NCBI RefSeq assembly: GCF_018100925.1
Contig: NZ_JAGJEH010000001.1
Coordinates: forward strand, 1-64,000
From: Pseudoalteromonas luteoviolacea
GTDB lineage: Bacteria > Pseudomonadota > Gammaproteobacteria > Enterobacterales > Alteromonadaceae
Direction: 5' to 3'
Length of the DNA stretch: 64,000 nucleotides
Below, in pieces: positions 45,658 through 55,334 of this stretch. The translations under genes and the position numbers were made by a program. The notes beneath the pieces were generated by a model. The model worked only from the letters and a program-made list of their open reading frames with translations, was not told the origin of the DNA and did not search any database. Position 1 is the first letter of the stretch, and each line of letters opens with the position of its first letter.

Positions 45658-48188
45658 TTGACGCGCATATCATAGATGCTGAGCGCGAGTCCAAACTTAG
45701 CCTGAGTCGCTCTAGCATAATGCTTATCAAAATATTTCTTTTGCAGGTTCGTCAAGGCAAGCACCTTGTTACTTTATTGAGTTTGGCTTTGCTCTTTTTA
45801 TATCTAAGTCTGACAAGTTTGCTTGGACAAGGTGTAGACAAATATCTTAATCACAATCTGCAAACCATGTTGGGTGCAGATACTCAGCTCTCAGTAACTC
45901 GTGATTGGCACGATTCTGAAACGCAATGGGTGACTAATCATGCTAGCTCAAAGACATTTATACAAAGTTACCAAGTGACACTAAGCCAAGGCGGTGCTTA
46001 TAGTCATGCGAAATTAAAAGCGGTCGATAGTGCTTACCCATTAACTGGACAAGTGACTATCTCAACCAATGAGCAACTTACTACGTCACAGATATCTAAA
46101 GGGCCGGAGCTCGGGGAGATCTGGCTAGAACCGCATTTAGCGCGAGCGCTTGATGTACGCATTGGCGATGAGATCCGTTTAGGAAGTGAAACCTTGATTG
46201 TGAGCGCACTTTTACTGAATGAGCCTGATAGGATCATTCAAGGTTATAGTAGCGACAGGCGAGCATTGGTGTCCGAGCGGAGCTTGGTCGCACTCAACAT
46301 GCAGCCAGAAGAGCGTCAGGTTTTGGTCAATCACGATAGCGATTTTAAATCAACTCATCTCAAACAACTGCAGACAAGTAGCGCCGACTTAAAGGTTACC
46401 AGCAAGCTGCTGAATAACTATCCAATGGCACATGCGTGGCAAAGAGTACAAAACTTCATGGGTCTTATTAGCTTTGTCATCGTGCTGCTGACATGTTTGT
46501 GTCTGTGGTTGAGCCAAAGAAGTCATATAGAGCCAATACAAGGCGTGTTAGCGGTTATGTTGGCCAATGGCGTGAAACGCCAGCACGTACCTCTGTTAGT
46601 GATGGTCTTAATGATCGGCATTTTGTTGCTCAGTTTTGTACCAGCCCTATTGGTCGCAATGATTGGTGCAACTTTTATTGAGCAGTTAATCCAACAGAAT
46701 GTATTTGAGACTTTTGAGCTGATGTGGGGAGTGACTGGAATAGGTCATGCGCTGCTAATGAGTGTATTACTCTACTGCCTGCTGACAATTCCCAATTGGA
46801 TTAAATTACTTAAAAGCACTGTGCGGGACCTATTGGAAAAACGAGAAGATGGTGCTGTTGCTTTTGTTGTTAGCGGCTTGTGTCCTTTGCTATCACTGTT
46901 GGCTGTTGTTTTGCTCAATACCGACAATTGGATTTTGACTGGCTTGTTATTGGCTGGGCTTGGGGTCTGCTTAGTGTTGTTACTCACCCTAACTTGGGGA
47001 ATACTGAGTCTTGCAAATCGCTGCCTGGTTGGTAGGGGTGGCGTGTTTGCATTTGTATTGCTTTTGATGAAACAGCGGATGAGTGTAAAAATCATCCAAA
47101 TTCTGGCTCTGGGACTCAGCGCAACACTCTTACTATTGTGTCTGAGGGTCGGTCAAGATGTAAATCGGGTGCTAGATCGAGCGCTGTTTGAAGATCAAGG
47201 TAATGTATTTGTCACACAAGCTAATTTCACTCAAAAACAAGCAATTTCTCAATTCTCTATACAACATGGTGGTGAAGTTAAGCAATTTAAAGCATTTCAA
47301 AGTGCGAGAGTAACCCATGTGAATGACGTATTGCTGGCACAAATAGATGCGCCATCAAGTGACTCTAAAACGCGTCTCGAGCGTGATATCAATTTACATT
47401 GGCAAGTAAGTCAGCCTGACAATATCAATGTTGTCAGTGGGGAGTGGCAACCATCGAATGAACAAGGTTTACCGTCAATTTCAATGGAGCAAGAGGTATT
47501 CGATGAGTTAAATCTTGCGTTAGGAGATGTGTTGACCTTGCAAGTGGGCACACAAAGCCAAAAGTTTAATATAGCATCAGTGCATCACTACCGCTCTGGC
47601 TCCGACATGATCACATTTTGGTTTGTGGTTCATCAGGATGCTGTGCCGGTTGCGAGTGAGCCGACTCTATATATGGGCAGTGTAGATTTACCTCAATCAG
47701 GTTTAGATAGCTTAGGTAAGATCTGGCAAGCGCATCCTAGTATTCGTATGTTGCGGGTCGAAGAATTGATTTCAAGAGTACGTAATACTGTTCAGACATT
47801 TATGTACTTGACGCTAGCATACGGAATATTCATCGCAATAATGAGCAACTTGCTTGTGGTTGCTTCCATACAGACACATTTGCAGCGCGACAAACTGAAA
47901 AACGGCTTACTGTTAAGTTTTGGCCTGACAGAAAAGCAGGGGCGAAACATGCTGATCACGGAGTGGGCAATATTAACCGTGATACCTGTAGCATGTGCAT
48001 TGGCTTCAGTTTATCTGTTCATTGGTCAAATTTATCAGCAGGGTTTCGGCCTCGCATATCGACCTAACGACTTTATGTTATTCCTTGAGTCAGTTGCGAT
48101 AGTGATGACAATTGCTTTGGGTGGAATATGTCTTAGCCGAAAGCAGCTCAAGCAAAGCGTTGTTACCCTGTTAGAGCAGCGCGGTTAA
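45654..48188 (+). CDS. FtsX-family ABC permease (YbbP-like)
   Basis: 844 residues. One N-terminal transmembrane helix, a long periplasmic MacB-like domain (about 60-270), then a cluster of membrane helices, a second periplasmic domain (about 515-690) and a C-terminal FtsX domain of three helices: the ten-helix double-FtsX layout of E. coli YbbP. With its ATPase it probably moves or extracts a lipid-like or peptide substrate across or from the inner membrane. Translation is coupled to the ATPase by the ATGA overlap. The NRPS gene follows on the same strand, but a strong terminator lies between, so a transport role for the NRPS product is only possible. Confidence 0.88.
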   Translation: MIDAHIIDAERESKLSLSRSSIMLIKIFLLQVRQGKHLVTLLSLALLFLYLSLTSLLGQGVDKYLNHNLQTMLGADTQLSVTRDWHDSETQWVTNHASSKTFIQSYQVTLSQGGAYSHAKLKAVDSAYPLTGQVTISTNEQLTTSQISKGPELGEIWLEPHLARALDVRIGDEIRLGSETLIVSALLLNEPDRIIQGYSSDRRALVSERSLVALNMQPEERQVLVNHDSDFKSTHLKQLQTSSADLKVTSKLLNNYPMAHAWQRVQNFMGLISFVIVLLTCLCLWLSQRSHIEPIQGVLAVMLANGVKRQHVPLLVMVLMIGILLLSFVPALLVAMIGATFIEQLIQQNVFETFELMWGVTGIGHALLMSVLLYCLLTIPNWIKLLKSTVRDLLEKREDGAVAFVVSGLCPLLSLLAVVLLNTDNWILTGLLLAGLGVCLVLLLTLTWGILSLANRCLVGRGGVFAFVLLLMKQRMSVKIIQILALGLSATLLLLCLRVGQDVNRVLDRALFEDQGNVFVTQANFTQKQAISQFSIQHGGEVKQFKAFQSARVTHVNDVLLAQIDAPSSDSKTRLERDINLHWQVSQPDNINVVSGEWQPSNEQGLPSISMEQEVFDELNLALGDVLTLQVGTQSQKFNIASVHHYRSGSDMITFWFVVHQDAVPVASEPTLYMGSVDLPQSGLDSLGKIWQAHPSIRMLRVEELISRVRNTVQTFMYLTLAYGIFIAIMSNLLVVASIQTHLQRDKLKNGLLLSFGLTEKQGRNMLITEWAILTVIPVACALASVYLFIGQIYQQGFGLAYRPNDFMLFLESVAIVMTIALGGICLSRKQLKQSVVTLLEQRG

Positions 48189-48196
48189 ATACAAAT

Positions 48197-48240
48197 TTTG
48201 CAATGTAGCAAGCACGCTACATTGCAAATCTTCTTTTCTC
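48197..48240 (+). terminator. Terminator of the ABC operon
   Basis: Perfect 13-bp stem TTTGCAATGTAGC/GCTACATTGCAAA with a 6-base loop, followed by TCTTCTTTTCTC. Confidence 0.85.
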
Positions 48241-48495
48241 CCTCAAAATTAGCCACTGCCTCGCCAACCCAGCTTAAGAGCAAGTCTATGCTCGCTTCTT
48301 TAAACATGCTTTGTTTACTCATCAACTAGTCATTTATCCGCAAATCATCGAGTGACCTGCTCCATTGAATTGAAATCTTACAGTTATTATTTTGTTGCAA
48401 AAATTTTATTATTTTAATGTGTTGGCATATTGAGGTGTTCATTCCTTAATCGGCAATGGACAGAAATTAACAAGGAAAAAACGTAGTGATTAATT
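48241..48495 (+). other. NRPS upstream region
   Basis: AT-rich, with no gene. Should hold the NRPS promoter. AAGGA (48472-48476) lies some twenty bases before the ATG, rather far for an SD. Confidence 0.4.
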
Positions 48496-51400
48496 ATGAA
48501 AGCTAAAAATGTGTTAAAGCAACTCTATGCATCAGGCATTGAGTTGATTCTTGAAAACGAGCGACTTGTCACTAAGTCAAACACTCCTCCCACCGACAAA
48601 CAAGCTACATTGATAAATCAATATGAACAGCGGCTAATCGATTACATTAAGTTGCAAGATACTCATTGGCGAACGCGGTTGTCTGGGTATGAACCTATGA
48701 TTCTGCATAGCATGTGCTTGCCTTGTGAGCAGCGAGGAGTGTTTACTCAATACTGGCAATATAGTGAGTTAAAACAGCCGAAAGTCAGCACAAAACAAGC
48801 ACAGTTCCTATTACAAAGCCGGGTTCTTTACGCGTTAAATCAGGCACTTTCAACATATTCAGGCCAAGCTGATAACCTAGTTAAAGTGTTTTTACCAGAG
48901 GACTCAGCCGATGGCTTTCAAGTATGTCCTGTCCGAAGTACCGCACAGGGAAAGTCATTAACGCTTGAGCAATTTACCAAATTATATCGTCAAGATATTG
49001 AAGTTGGATACTTAGATACAAGCGCTTTGAATTCCTACAATCTAGAATCTGAATGTGAGGTGGTATGGCAGGGTTTGCAGGAAGCGGAAAATCACTCACC
49101 GAGCCTCACAGAAAAACAAAAAATAGGTATTGATATTCGGCTTTTAGATCGAAAAGTTGTTTTCACGTGGCGCTGGAATGGCCAGCTAATAAGTGAACGG
49201 TCCGTTAAAGTTATCTCAGAAATCTTTGCGTCTTATCTAGTGGGAACGCCTGCCAGCATCCCGGAATTTTCAGCAATAAAAAACAGCTATCAAGAAGATA
49301 AAAGTGCTTTGCAGTTATTTGCTCAGGTTTCCTCGCTTTATTCCGATAAAGTGGCTGTGCGCTGCCAAGAGCGGCAGCTAACATATCGGGAGCTAAAGCA
49401 GCAGGCAGAAAGTATTGCGGCTTCATTGCAATCAGCTGGAATGCTCGCTGGGGACCGTATTGTAGTGATCCTGCCCCGCAATATAGACCTTTTACTGGCA
49501 ATAGTGGGGATATTATTTACGGGGGCTGTGTATATCCCTGTTTCTCCAAAAGAGTCTGAAGAAAGAGTAAACACTGTTGTTGAACAAAGTGGCGCCAAGG
49601 CAGTGATCTGTCTTGATTTCAAATCGACATTGGTTTGTCGGCAGTTTACCTTAGAGCAATTGCGTTCGCGTTCGGATAAAGCTTATCAAGGTGCAGAGGT
49701 AGCTGCTGACAGCCCTTTTTATATCAACTTTTCTTCGGGCTCGACGGGAAAGCCTAAAGGGATCGTGTGTTCACATCAAGGGATCACGAGGTTAGTCATT
49801 AATCCAAACTTTACTGTGCTCGATGAGAACACCAATATGCTGTGTATTGCCAACCAAAGTTTTGATGCGTTTGCGTTTGAAATATGGGGGGCTCTGCTAA
49901 ACGGTGGTTGTCTTTATATGCTGGAAGAGGCGTGTGTAACACCTGAAAATCTAGGCACATTGTTTAGCACGCAGGTTAATACCTGCTTTTTAACGGCCGC
50001 ATTATTTCATACCCTAGTCGACATTGACCCTTGTCTGTTTTCTGGATTAAAGCAATTACTGGTCGGGGGGGACGTAGTATTACCCTCAAAGGTAAAACTG
50101 GTGTACCAAAACAATTCAGATATACAGATTGTAAATGCCTATGGCCCTACAGAAAATACCGTATTTACAAGCACCTTTTTAATTCCAAAAACTTGGTCGA
50201 GCAACCAGCCATTGCCCATTGGACTACCGATTAATGGCACTGCGGTAGCCATCGTGTCTGACAAAGGGGCGTATTTACCACATGGTTGTGTAGGTGAGAT
50301 CGTTACAGCAGGTTCTGGACTGGCTTTAGGATACTTGAACAAATCACAAGAGTCGGGGCGGTTTGTCTCGATGGACTGTGGAGACAAGCCACTGCGGGTG
50401 TATAAAACTGGCGATTTGGGCTTTATTGATAGCCAAGGGGATATACGGTTTATTGGCCGACGAGATGCGCAAGTGAAAATTAACGGGTATCGAGTAGAGT
50501 TGCAGGCGATAGACCAAACGCTAGAGGCACTTCCAGAAATAAAGCAAGCACATACACTTGCCATTGCGGCTGCAAATGGACATAAGCTGGTAAGTTTTAT
50601 TCAGCTTAATGAGCCTCACCATCAAAACGACGCAAATTGTGAGAGTGTGCTGGTGCATTACCTTGAAGCAGAGCTACCTGCGCATATGGTACCGAGCAGT
50701 CTTTGTTTTATAACTCACATTCCACTGACCTTAAATGGTAAATTGGATAAACAGTCTCTCATTGAGCTGTTTACCCAACAAAGCCAATCACAATACGTGG
50801 CACCAACCACGCCTTTGCAAATTGAGCTGTGCAAGTTATTTGCGCAAGTATTACATGTCAAACGCCTCGGTATCGCGGACGATCTGATTCAACTGGGGGG
50901 AAACTCGTTGATGTTTCTTCGCATTTTGGCAATTTGCAGAGAAACGTTGCAACTGGAGATCACCCTAAATGAGCTATTACTCAACCCAAATATTGCAGCG
51001 ATCTCGCACTTGGCACGTCGTAAAAATACGCCTTCTATCACAAAAGCAAGTGAGCAACAGCTGTCATTTGCCGAGGAGCGTTTGCTTTTTATTCAAGGAA
51101 TAAAGGAAGCCGAATGTGCTTACAATGCGCCTTTTTTGTTTGAACTAAGCCCCGAGTTTGATTGTGATAAATTCCTGTCTGCGTTTGAGCAAGTCGCTGC
51201 GCGACACACTATTTTAAAAACCCAATATCGTTGGAATGACGCGCGGCAAGTATACCCGAAAATATCAGAATCTAAGTATGCGTTGCACCATGAAAAAGTG
51301 GATTCAGAACAAGCGCTGCAAATGCGTCTCAAGTATTTTGCCAATGAACCTTTTGACTTGAGCGAGGAATTACCTGTTAAGTTCGTGCTATTGGAAAAAA

Positions 51401-54400
51401 CTGACAGCCGACAATTACTGCTCAATATTCACCATGTTGTGATTGACGGCTGGTCGTTGAACATTCTGTTCAATGAGTTGACATATTTTTATGCGGGTAA
51501 AGGGGAGGTATTACCACTTAAGATCAGCTATAGAGATTATGCCAGTTGGCAACGTGAAGAGCTTAAAGGAACGACAAAAGCGGATTTAACCGCTTTTTGG
51601 CAAAGGTATTTGGCTGGAAATGATACCTTGTTATTGCCCTATGATGCACCAAGAGGGAAAAGCTTTGATTACAAAGGTAAGAGTCAATACATCAAGTTAG
51701 ATAAGTCACTTTCTCAAGCCCTTCGGCAAAGTGCAAAAGCCCATAGCACAACGCTGTATCATGTGATGTTAAGCACCTTTTTTGCTCTGAGCCACAAACT
51801 TTCTCAGCAACATGATTTGATCCTTGGTACGCCATTTGAAAATAGATATGAACCTGAAACACAGTCATTAATTGGCTTCTTTGTTAACTCCTTACCAATC
51901 CGAGTTGTATTGCAAAATGACGATGTCTCATTACGAGAGTTGCTTCAACTGACAATTAACAGTGTTTCTGAAGTGCGTGAACACCAGGCGTTGCCACTCA
52001 ATGATATTGTACAGGCGACAGGCACTGAGTTTGACGCATCTCGCGCGCCCTTATTTCAAGTGTTATTTAGTGTACAAGCATTTTTAGCTCAAAAAGACCT
52101 GCCCTCTGGAATGACGCTTGAACATGTGCGTGCTTATACGGCCGCTAAGTACGACATGACCATTCTTATCGATGACAGCAAAACAGAGATCGAAATAGAT
52201 TGGAACTACGCAAGTGCCTTGTTTAAGTGTGAATCGGTGACGCGTTTTGCACAAATGTATAAGCGTGTATTGACGCAGTTTACAGAGCAGCCAAGCACAA
52301 AGCTCAGTGAACTCATTGTCATAGATGAAAAAGAACAGAGGTTGCTTTTAGATGTATGGGGCAGGCCACAGAACTCAAAGCCTCTGCGCCATTTATCGTT
52401 GCCAGCATTATTTGAAGAACAAGCCAATATTCATCCAGAACAAACGGCACTGAGGTATAAAGGTGAGTCACTGAGTTATCATCAGTTAAATAGCCGGGCA
52501 AACCAGCTTGCACACGGCTTACTGGCTTGTTTTAACCGTAGCTATTTACCACAGCAGGCACATATTGCGGTATTTAAAACTCGCGGTATCGACATGGTTG
52601 TCAGTGCGCTTGCGGTCCTTAAATTAGGTGCGGCTGTGGTTATGGTGTCACCAGACTACCCACAACATAGGATTGACACTATGTTGCAGGACTGTCAGCC
52701 TCTTTGTGTAATCACCGACGAACATCATGTAGATAAGATCCGCGATTTGGGTTGCGGTTGCGTTATTTTCCAGCAAGTTATGAGTAAGCAAAACTTAGCT
52801 CATAATCTAGCGTCAGTTGTAAACCTTGATACCATGGCTTATGTGATTTACACGTCTGGCACAACGGGGACTCCGAAGGGAGTGAAAACATCTCATCGTG
52901 GTGTGGTGTCTCTGATCCAAAATAATGGATATGTTGAATTCTCCTCTCAAGATCGACTAGTTCAGCTAGCCAATCCGAATTTTGATATGGCTTTATTTGA
53001 GACTTGGGGCGCGCTATGTCATGGTGCAACTTTGGTTATTCCCGAGCAACAGCAACCCAGTTTCGAGGATATCCGCGCATTATTGCGGCGTGAATCAATA
53101 ACGATATTGTGGCTAACTACGTCGCTATTTGATGGACTACATAGCTATGATCCCAGTTGTTTTGCGAACCTAAAGTATCTGATTTTTGGCGGGGAAGCAG
53201 CTAATTGTGATACTGTCGCTAAATTGCAGGCATCTGAGAGTTGCCCTGAATACTTAATAAATGGATATGGTCCATCTGAAAGTACCATTGTGACGACGCA
53301 CTGTTGTCATGGGTTTACGGGGACTAATGTACCTATTGGAAAACCTGCTAATTCGCGCAACGTCTATGTGCTGGATAGGCATAAAAGACCAGTACCAATA
53401 GGGGTGATCGGAGAGCTCTATGTGGCAGGGGAAGGTGTTTCTGACGGGTATTTAAATCGCCTTGAACTTACAAATGAACGTTTTTTGCCTGATCCGTTTA
53501 GTGACAGTGAAGATGGCAAAATGTATAGAACTGGGGATTTGGTACGTTGGCGATTAGATGGAAACCTTGAATACTTAGGACGCAATGACAATCAAGTTAA
53601 AATCAACGGTTATAGAATAGAGCTTGGCGAAATAGAAAACGTTTTATTGCAAAATTCGGACATCAACAGTGTTGCGGTTGTTGATGTAGAGCACCACGGT
53701 CACACATATTTGGTCGCTTATATCTGTAGCACTAATCAACAGCTCTCACTCAATGATGTTCGCAGCAATGCGGAGCAGCAGCTTCCGAGGTTTATGCACC
53801 CCAGTGAATATATTCAAATTGATAGTCTTCCCTATACATTAAATGGAAAGTTGGACAAAAACCGCTTACCCAAGGTCCATTTTGAATCGCAACGCAATTA
53901 CGTAGCACCAAGAGATCAATTTGAATTACAGCTATGCGCTTTATTTAGGCAGCTATTGGGAGCGCCTAAAGTAGGCATAGATGATGACTTTTTTGAACTG
54001 GGTGGACACTCTATGTTGGCGATGCAATTGGCACACAAGATAGAACACTTAACCGGACAAGCCTTTTCATTACGGTCATTATATAGCCACAGAACCGTGC
54101 GCCAGCTGTCAGAGTTCAAACCCAAAACGAAGCGTTTTGTTGAGCCTTCGCAATTTGCATTGCCTGTACATTTATCTCCGCTCAAGCGCAATATAGAGTG
54201 TGTACAAACGATATTCTTAACGGGTGCCACTGGATTTGTTGGACGTTATTTATTGGCACAGTTACTTACTGCTCCCGATGCAATAATTTACTGTCTAGTG
54301 AGAGCATCAGATAGCATACATGGCAAAGCGAGAATAGAGCAGAGCTTAAAGCAGGCTCATTTGTGGCGCGACGAATTTACAGGTCGGATCAATGCGGTTG

Positions 54401-55293
54401 AGGGTGATTTATCACAAGCAAAGCTGGGTATGAGCGAGCAAAGTTATACTCGTGTTGCCGAACAAGTTGATTTAATTATCCATGCGGCGACGTACATGGA
54501 TCACCTAGCACAATTTGAGCAAATGAAACCAGCTAACGTTGATAGTACGATAGAACTGATCACCTTGCAGCAGCACCGAAAGGCTAAGCGCTTACTGCAC
54601 ATTTCAACGACCGCGGTACTTAAACAGCGAGAAGTTGCAGATGAACTAACACCTTTGGAGCTACAAAGTCACACAGCGTGTGAGGGATATGTATCCACTA
54701 AATGGGCATCAGAGTTGCTGATTAAGCAAGCCCAGCAACGTGGTTTTGACATCAGTGTGATTCGATTGGGGTTAATATCTGGATGTGTTAATACGGGCTT
54801 AAGCGACCACGAACAGTGGCTAACCATGTTGATGAAATTAACCTCACACCTTGGGCTGTGTTTTGATGATAAGCGTTTTCAAACGAGTATTATACCTGTG
54901 AACTACGTTGCACAAGCCATTGGTACCTTGATATACCAATCAAAGCTATTACCGGTGTATCATCTATCAAACTCTCGAGAGCTCTATTTTGTCGATTTGG
55001 TACGCGCGCGCAACAAAGTACTTGAAGCACCTATCACACTGACCAGTTATAAGGACTTTATCGCGGCATTAGTTGCACTCAAAGAAACAGGAAAAGCAAT
55101 CACCGGAGAGTACTTGTTTACTGATGATATGCGGCAAGTATCAGCTGAGCATCATAGAGAGGAGTCGAGTGTTTTCGCACCAATTGATGCTACTAAAACT
55201 TGGCAGTCGTTGGAAAAGCTCAATTTGCCAATGCCAGCGTTGACGGACGTGATGATAGCGCAATATTTCGATGCCATTGAAAGCATAGAATAA
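48496..55293 (+). CDS. Stand-alone dimodular nonribosomal peptide synthetase with terminal reductase
   Basis: 2265 residues. Order: TubC-type docking helix pair (1-52), a condensation-like region without any HHxxxDG (about 55-250), A1 (about 275-770; SSGSTGKPKG at 412, NAYGPTEN, YKTGDLG, LNGKLDK), carrier T1 (GGNS, Ser804), C domain (HHVVIDG at 979), A2 (about 1325-1780; YTSGTTGTPKG at 1452, NGYGPSES, YRTGDL, LNGKLDK), T2 (GGHS, Ser1839) and a thioester reductase (TGATGFVG at 1909; YVSTK, Tyr2065/Lys2069). Hand-read specificity codes: A1 D-A-F-F-L-G-A-V-F-K (branched aliphatic, such as Val or Ile, likely); A2 D-M-F-W-I-G-G-I-V-K (unclear, hydrophobic). Predicted product: a dipeptide released as aldehyde, which can cyclise to a pyrazinone as in AusA of Staphylococcus. 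No phosphopantetheinyl transferase or tailoring gene is adjacent; followed by its own terminator. Confidence 0.92.
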   Translation: MKAKNVLKQLYASGIELILENERLVTKSNTPPTDKQATLINQYEQRLIDYIKLQDTHWRTRLSGYEPMILHSMCLPCEQRGVFTQYWQYSELKQPKVSTKQAQFLLQSRVLYALNQALSTYSGQADNLVKVFLPEDSADGFQVCPVRSTAQGKSLTLEQFTKLYRQDIEVGYLDTSALNSYNLESECEVVWQGLQEAENHSPSLTEKQKIGIDIRLLDRKVVFTWRWNGQLISERSVKVISEIFASYLVGTPASIPEFSAIKNSYQEDKSALQLFAQVSSLYSDKVAVRCQERQLTYRELKQQAESIAASLQSAGMLAGDRIVVILPRNIDLLLAIVGILFTGAVYIPVSPKESEERVNTVVEQSGAKAVICLDFKSTLVCRQFTLEQLRSRSDKAYQGAEVAADSPFYINFSSGSTGKPKGIVCSHQGITRLVINPNFTVLDENTNMLCIANQSFDAFAFEIWGALLNGGCLYMLEEACVTPENLGTLFSTQVNTCFLTAALFHTLVDIDPCLFSGLKQLLVGGDVVLPSKVKLVYQNNSDIQIVNAYGPTENTVFTSTFLIPKTWSSNQPLPIGLPINGTAVAIVSDKGAYLPHGCVGEIVTAGSGLALGYLNKSQESGRFVSMDCGDKPLRVYKTGDLGFIDSQGDIRFIGRRDAQVKINGYRVELQAIDQTLEALPEIKQAHTLAIAAANGHKLVSFIQLNEPHHQNDANCESVLVHYLEAELPAHMVPSSLCFITHIPLTLNGKLDKQSLIELFTQQSQSQYVAPTTPLQIELCKLFAQVLHVKRLGIADDLIQLGGNSLMFLRILAICRETLQLEITLNELLLNPNIAAISHLARRKNTPSITKASEQQLSFAEERLLFIQGIKEAECAYNAPFLFELSPEFDCDKFLSAFEQVAARHTILKTQYRWNDARQVYPKISESKYALHHEKVDSEQALQMRLKYFANEPFDLSEELPVKFVLLEKTDSRQLLLNIHHVVIDGWSLNILFNELTYFYAGKGEVLPLKISYRDYASWQREELKGTTKADLTAFWQRYLAGNDTLLLPYDAPRGKSFDYKGKSQYIKLDKSLSQALRQSAKAHSTTLYHVMLSTFFALSHKLSQQHDLILGTPFENRYEPETQSLIGFFVNSLPIRVVLQNDDVSLRELLQLTINSVSEVREHQALPLNDIVQATGTEFDASRAPLFQVLFSVQAFLAQKDLPSGMTLEHVRAYTAAKYDMTILIDDSKTEIEIDWNYASALFKCESVTRFAQMYKRVLTQFTEQPSTKLSELIVIDEKEQRLLLDVWGRPQNSKPLRHLSLPALFEEQANIHPEQTALRYKGESLSYHQLNSRANQLAHGLLACFNRSYLPQQAHIAVFKTRGIDMVVSALAVLKLGAAVVMVSPDYPQHRIDTMLQDCQPLCVITDEHHVDKIRDLGCGCVIFQQVMSKQNLAHNLASVVNLDTMAYVIYTSGTTGTPKGVKTSHRGVVSLIQNNGYVEFSSQDRLVQLANPNFDMALFETWGALCHGATLVIPEQQQPSFEDIRALLRRESITILWLTTSLFDGLHSYDPSCFANLKYLIFGGEAANCDTVAKLQASESCPEYLINGYGPSESTIVTTHCCHGFTGTNVPIGKPANSRNVYVLDRHKRPVPIGVIGELYVAGEGVSDGYLNRLELTNERFLPDPFSDSEDGKMYRTGDLVRWRLDGNLEYLGRNDNQVKINGYRIELGEIENVLLQNSDINSVAVVDVEHHGHTYLVAYICSTNQQLSLNDVRSNAEQQLPRFMHPSEYIQIDSLPYTLNGKLDKNRLPKVHFESQRNYVAPRDQFELQLCALFRQLLGAPKVGIDDDFFELGGHSMLAMQLAHKIEHLTGQAFSLRSLYSHRTVRQLSEFKPKTKRFVEPSQFALPVHLSPLKRNIECVQTIFLTGATGFVGRYLLAQLLTAPDAIIYCLVRASDSIHGKARIEQSLKQAHLWRDEFTGRINAVEGDLSQAKLGMSEQSYTRVAEQVDLIIHAATYMDHLAQFEQMKPANVDSTIELITLQQHRKAKRLLHISTTAVLKQREVADELTPLELQSHTACEGYVSTKWASELLIKQAQQRGFDISVIRLGLISGCVNTGLSDHEQWLTMLMKLTSHLGLCFDDKRFQTSIIPVNYVAQAIGTLIYQSKLLPVYHLSNSRELYFVDLVRARNKVLEAPITLTSYKDFIAALVALKETGKAITGEYLFTDDMRQVSAEHHREESSVFAPIDATKTWQSLEKLNLPMPALTDVMIAQYFDAIESIE

Positions 55294-55318
55294 AAAAGGA
55301 CCTTTGGGTCCTTTTCTA
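55294..55318 (+). terminator. Terminator of the NRPS gene
   Basis: AAAAGGACC (55294-55302), loop TTTG, GGTCCTTTT (55307-55315), directly after the stop. Confidence 0.9.
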
Positions 55319-55334
55319 GATGGGGTAGCTTGGT

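Noticed and set aside
45007-48188. ABC pair as part of the NRPS operon
   Set aside because: A 13-bp terminator and about 300 bases separate them, and YbbA/YbbP-type pairs are common on their own; a functional link remains only possible.
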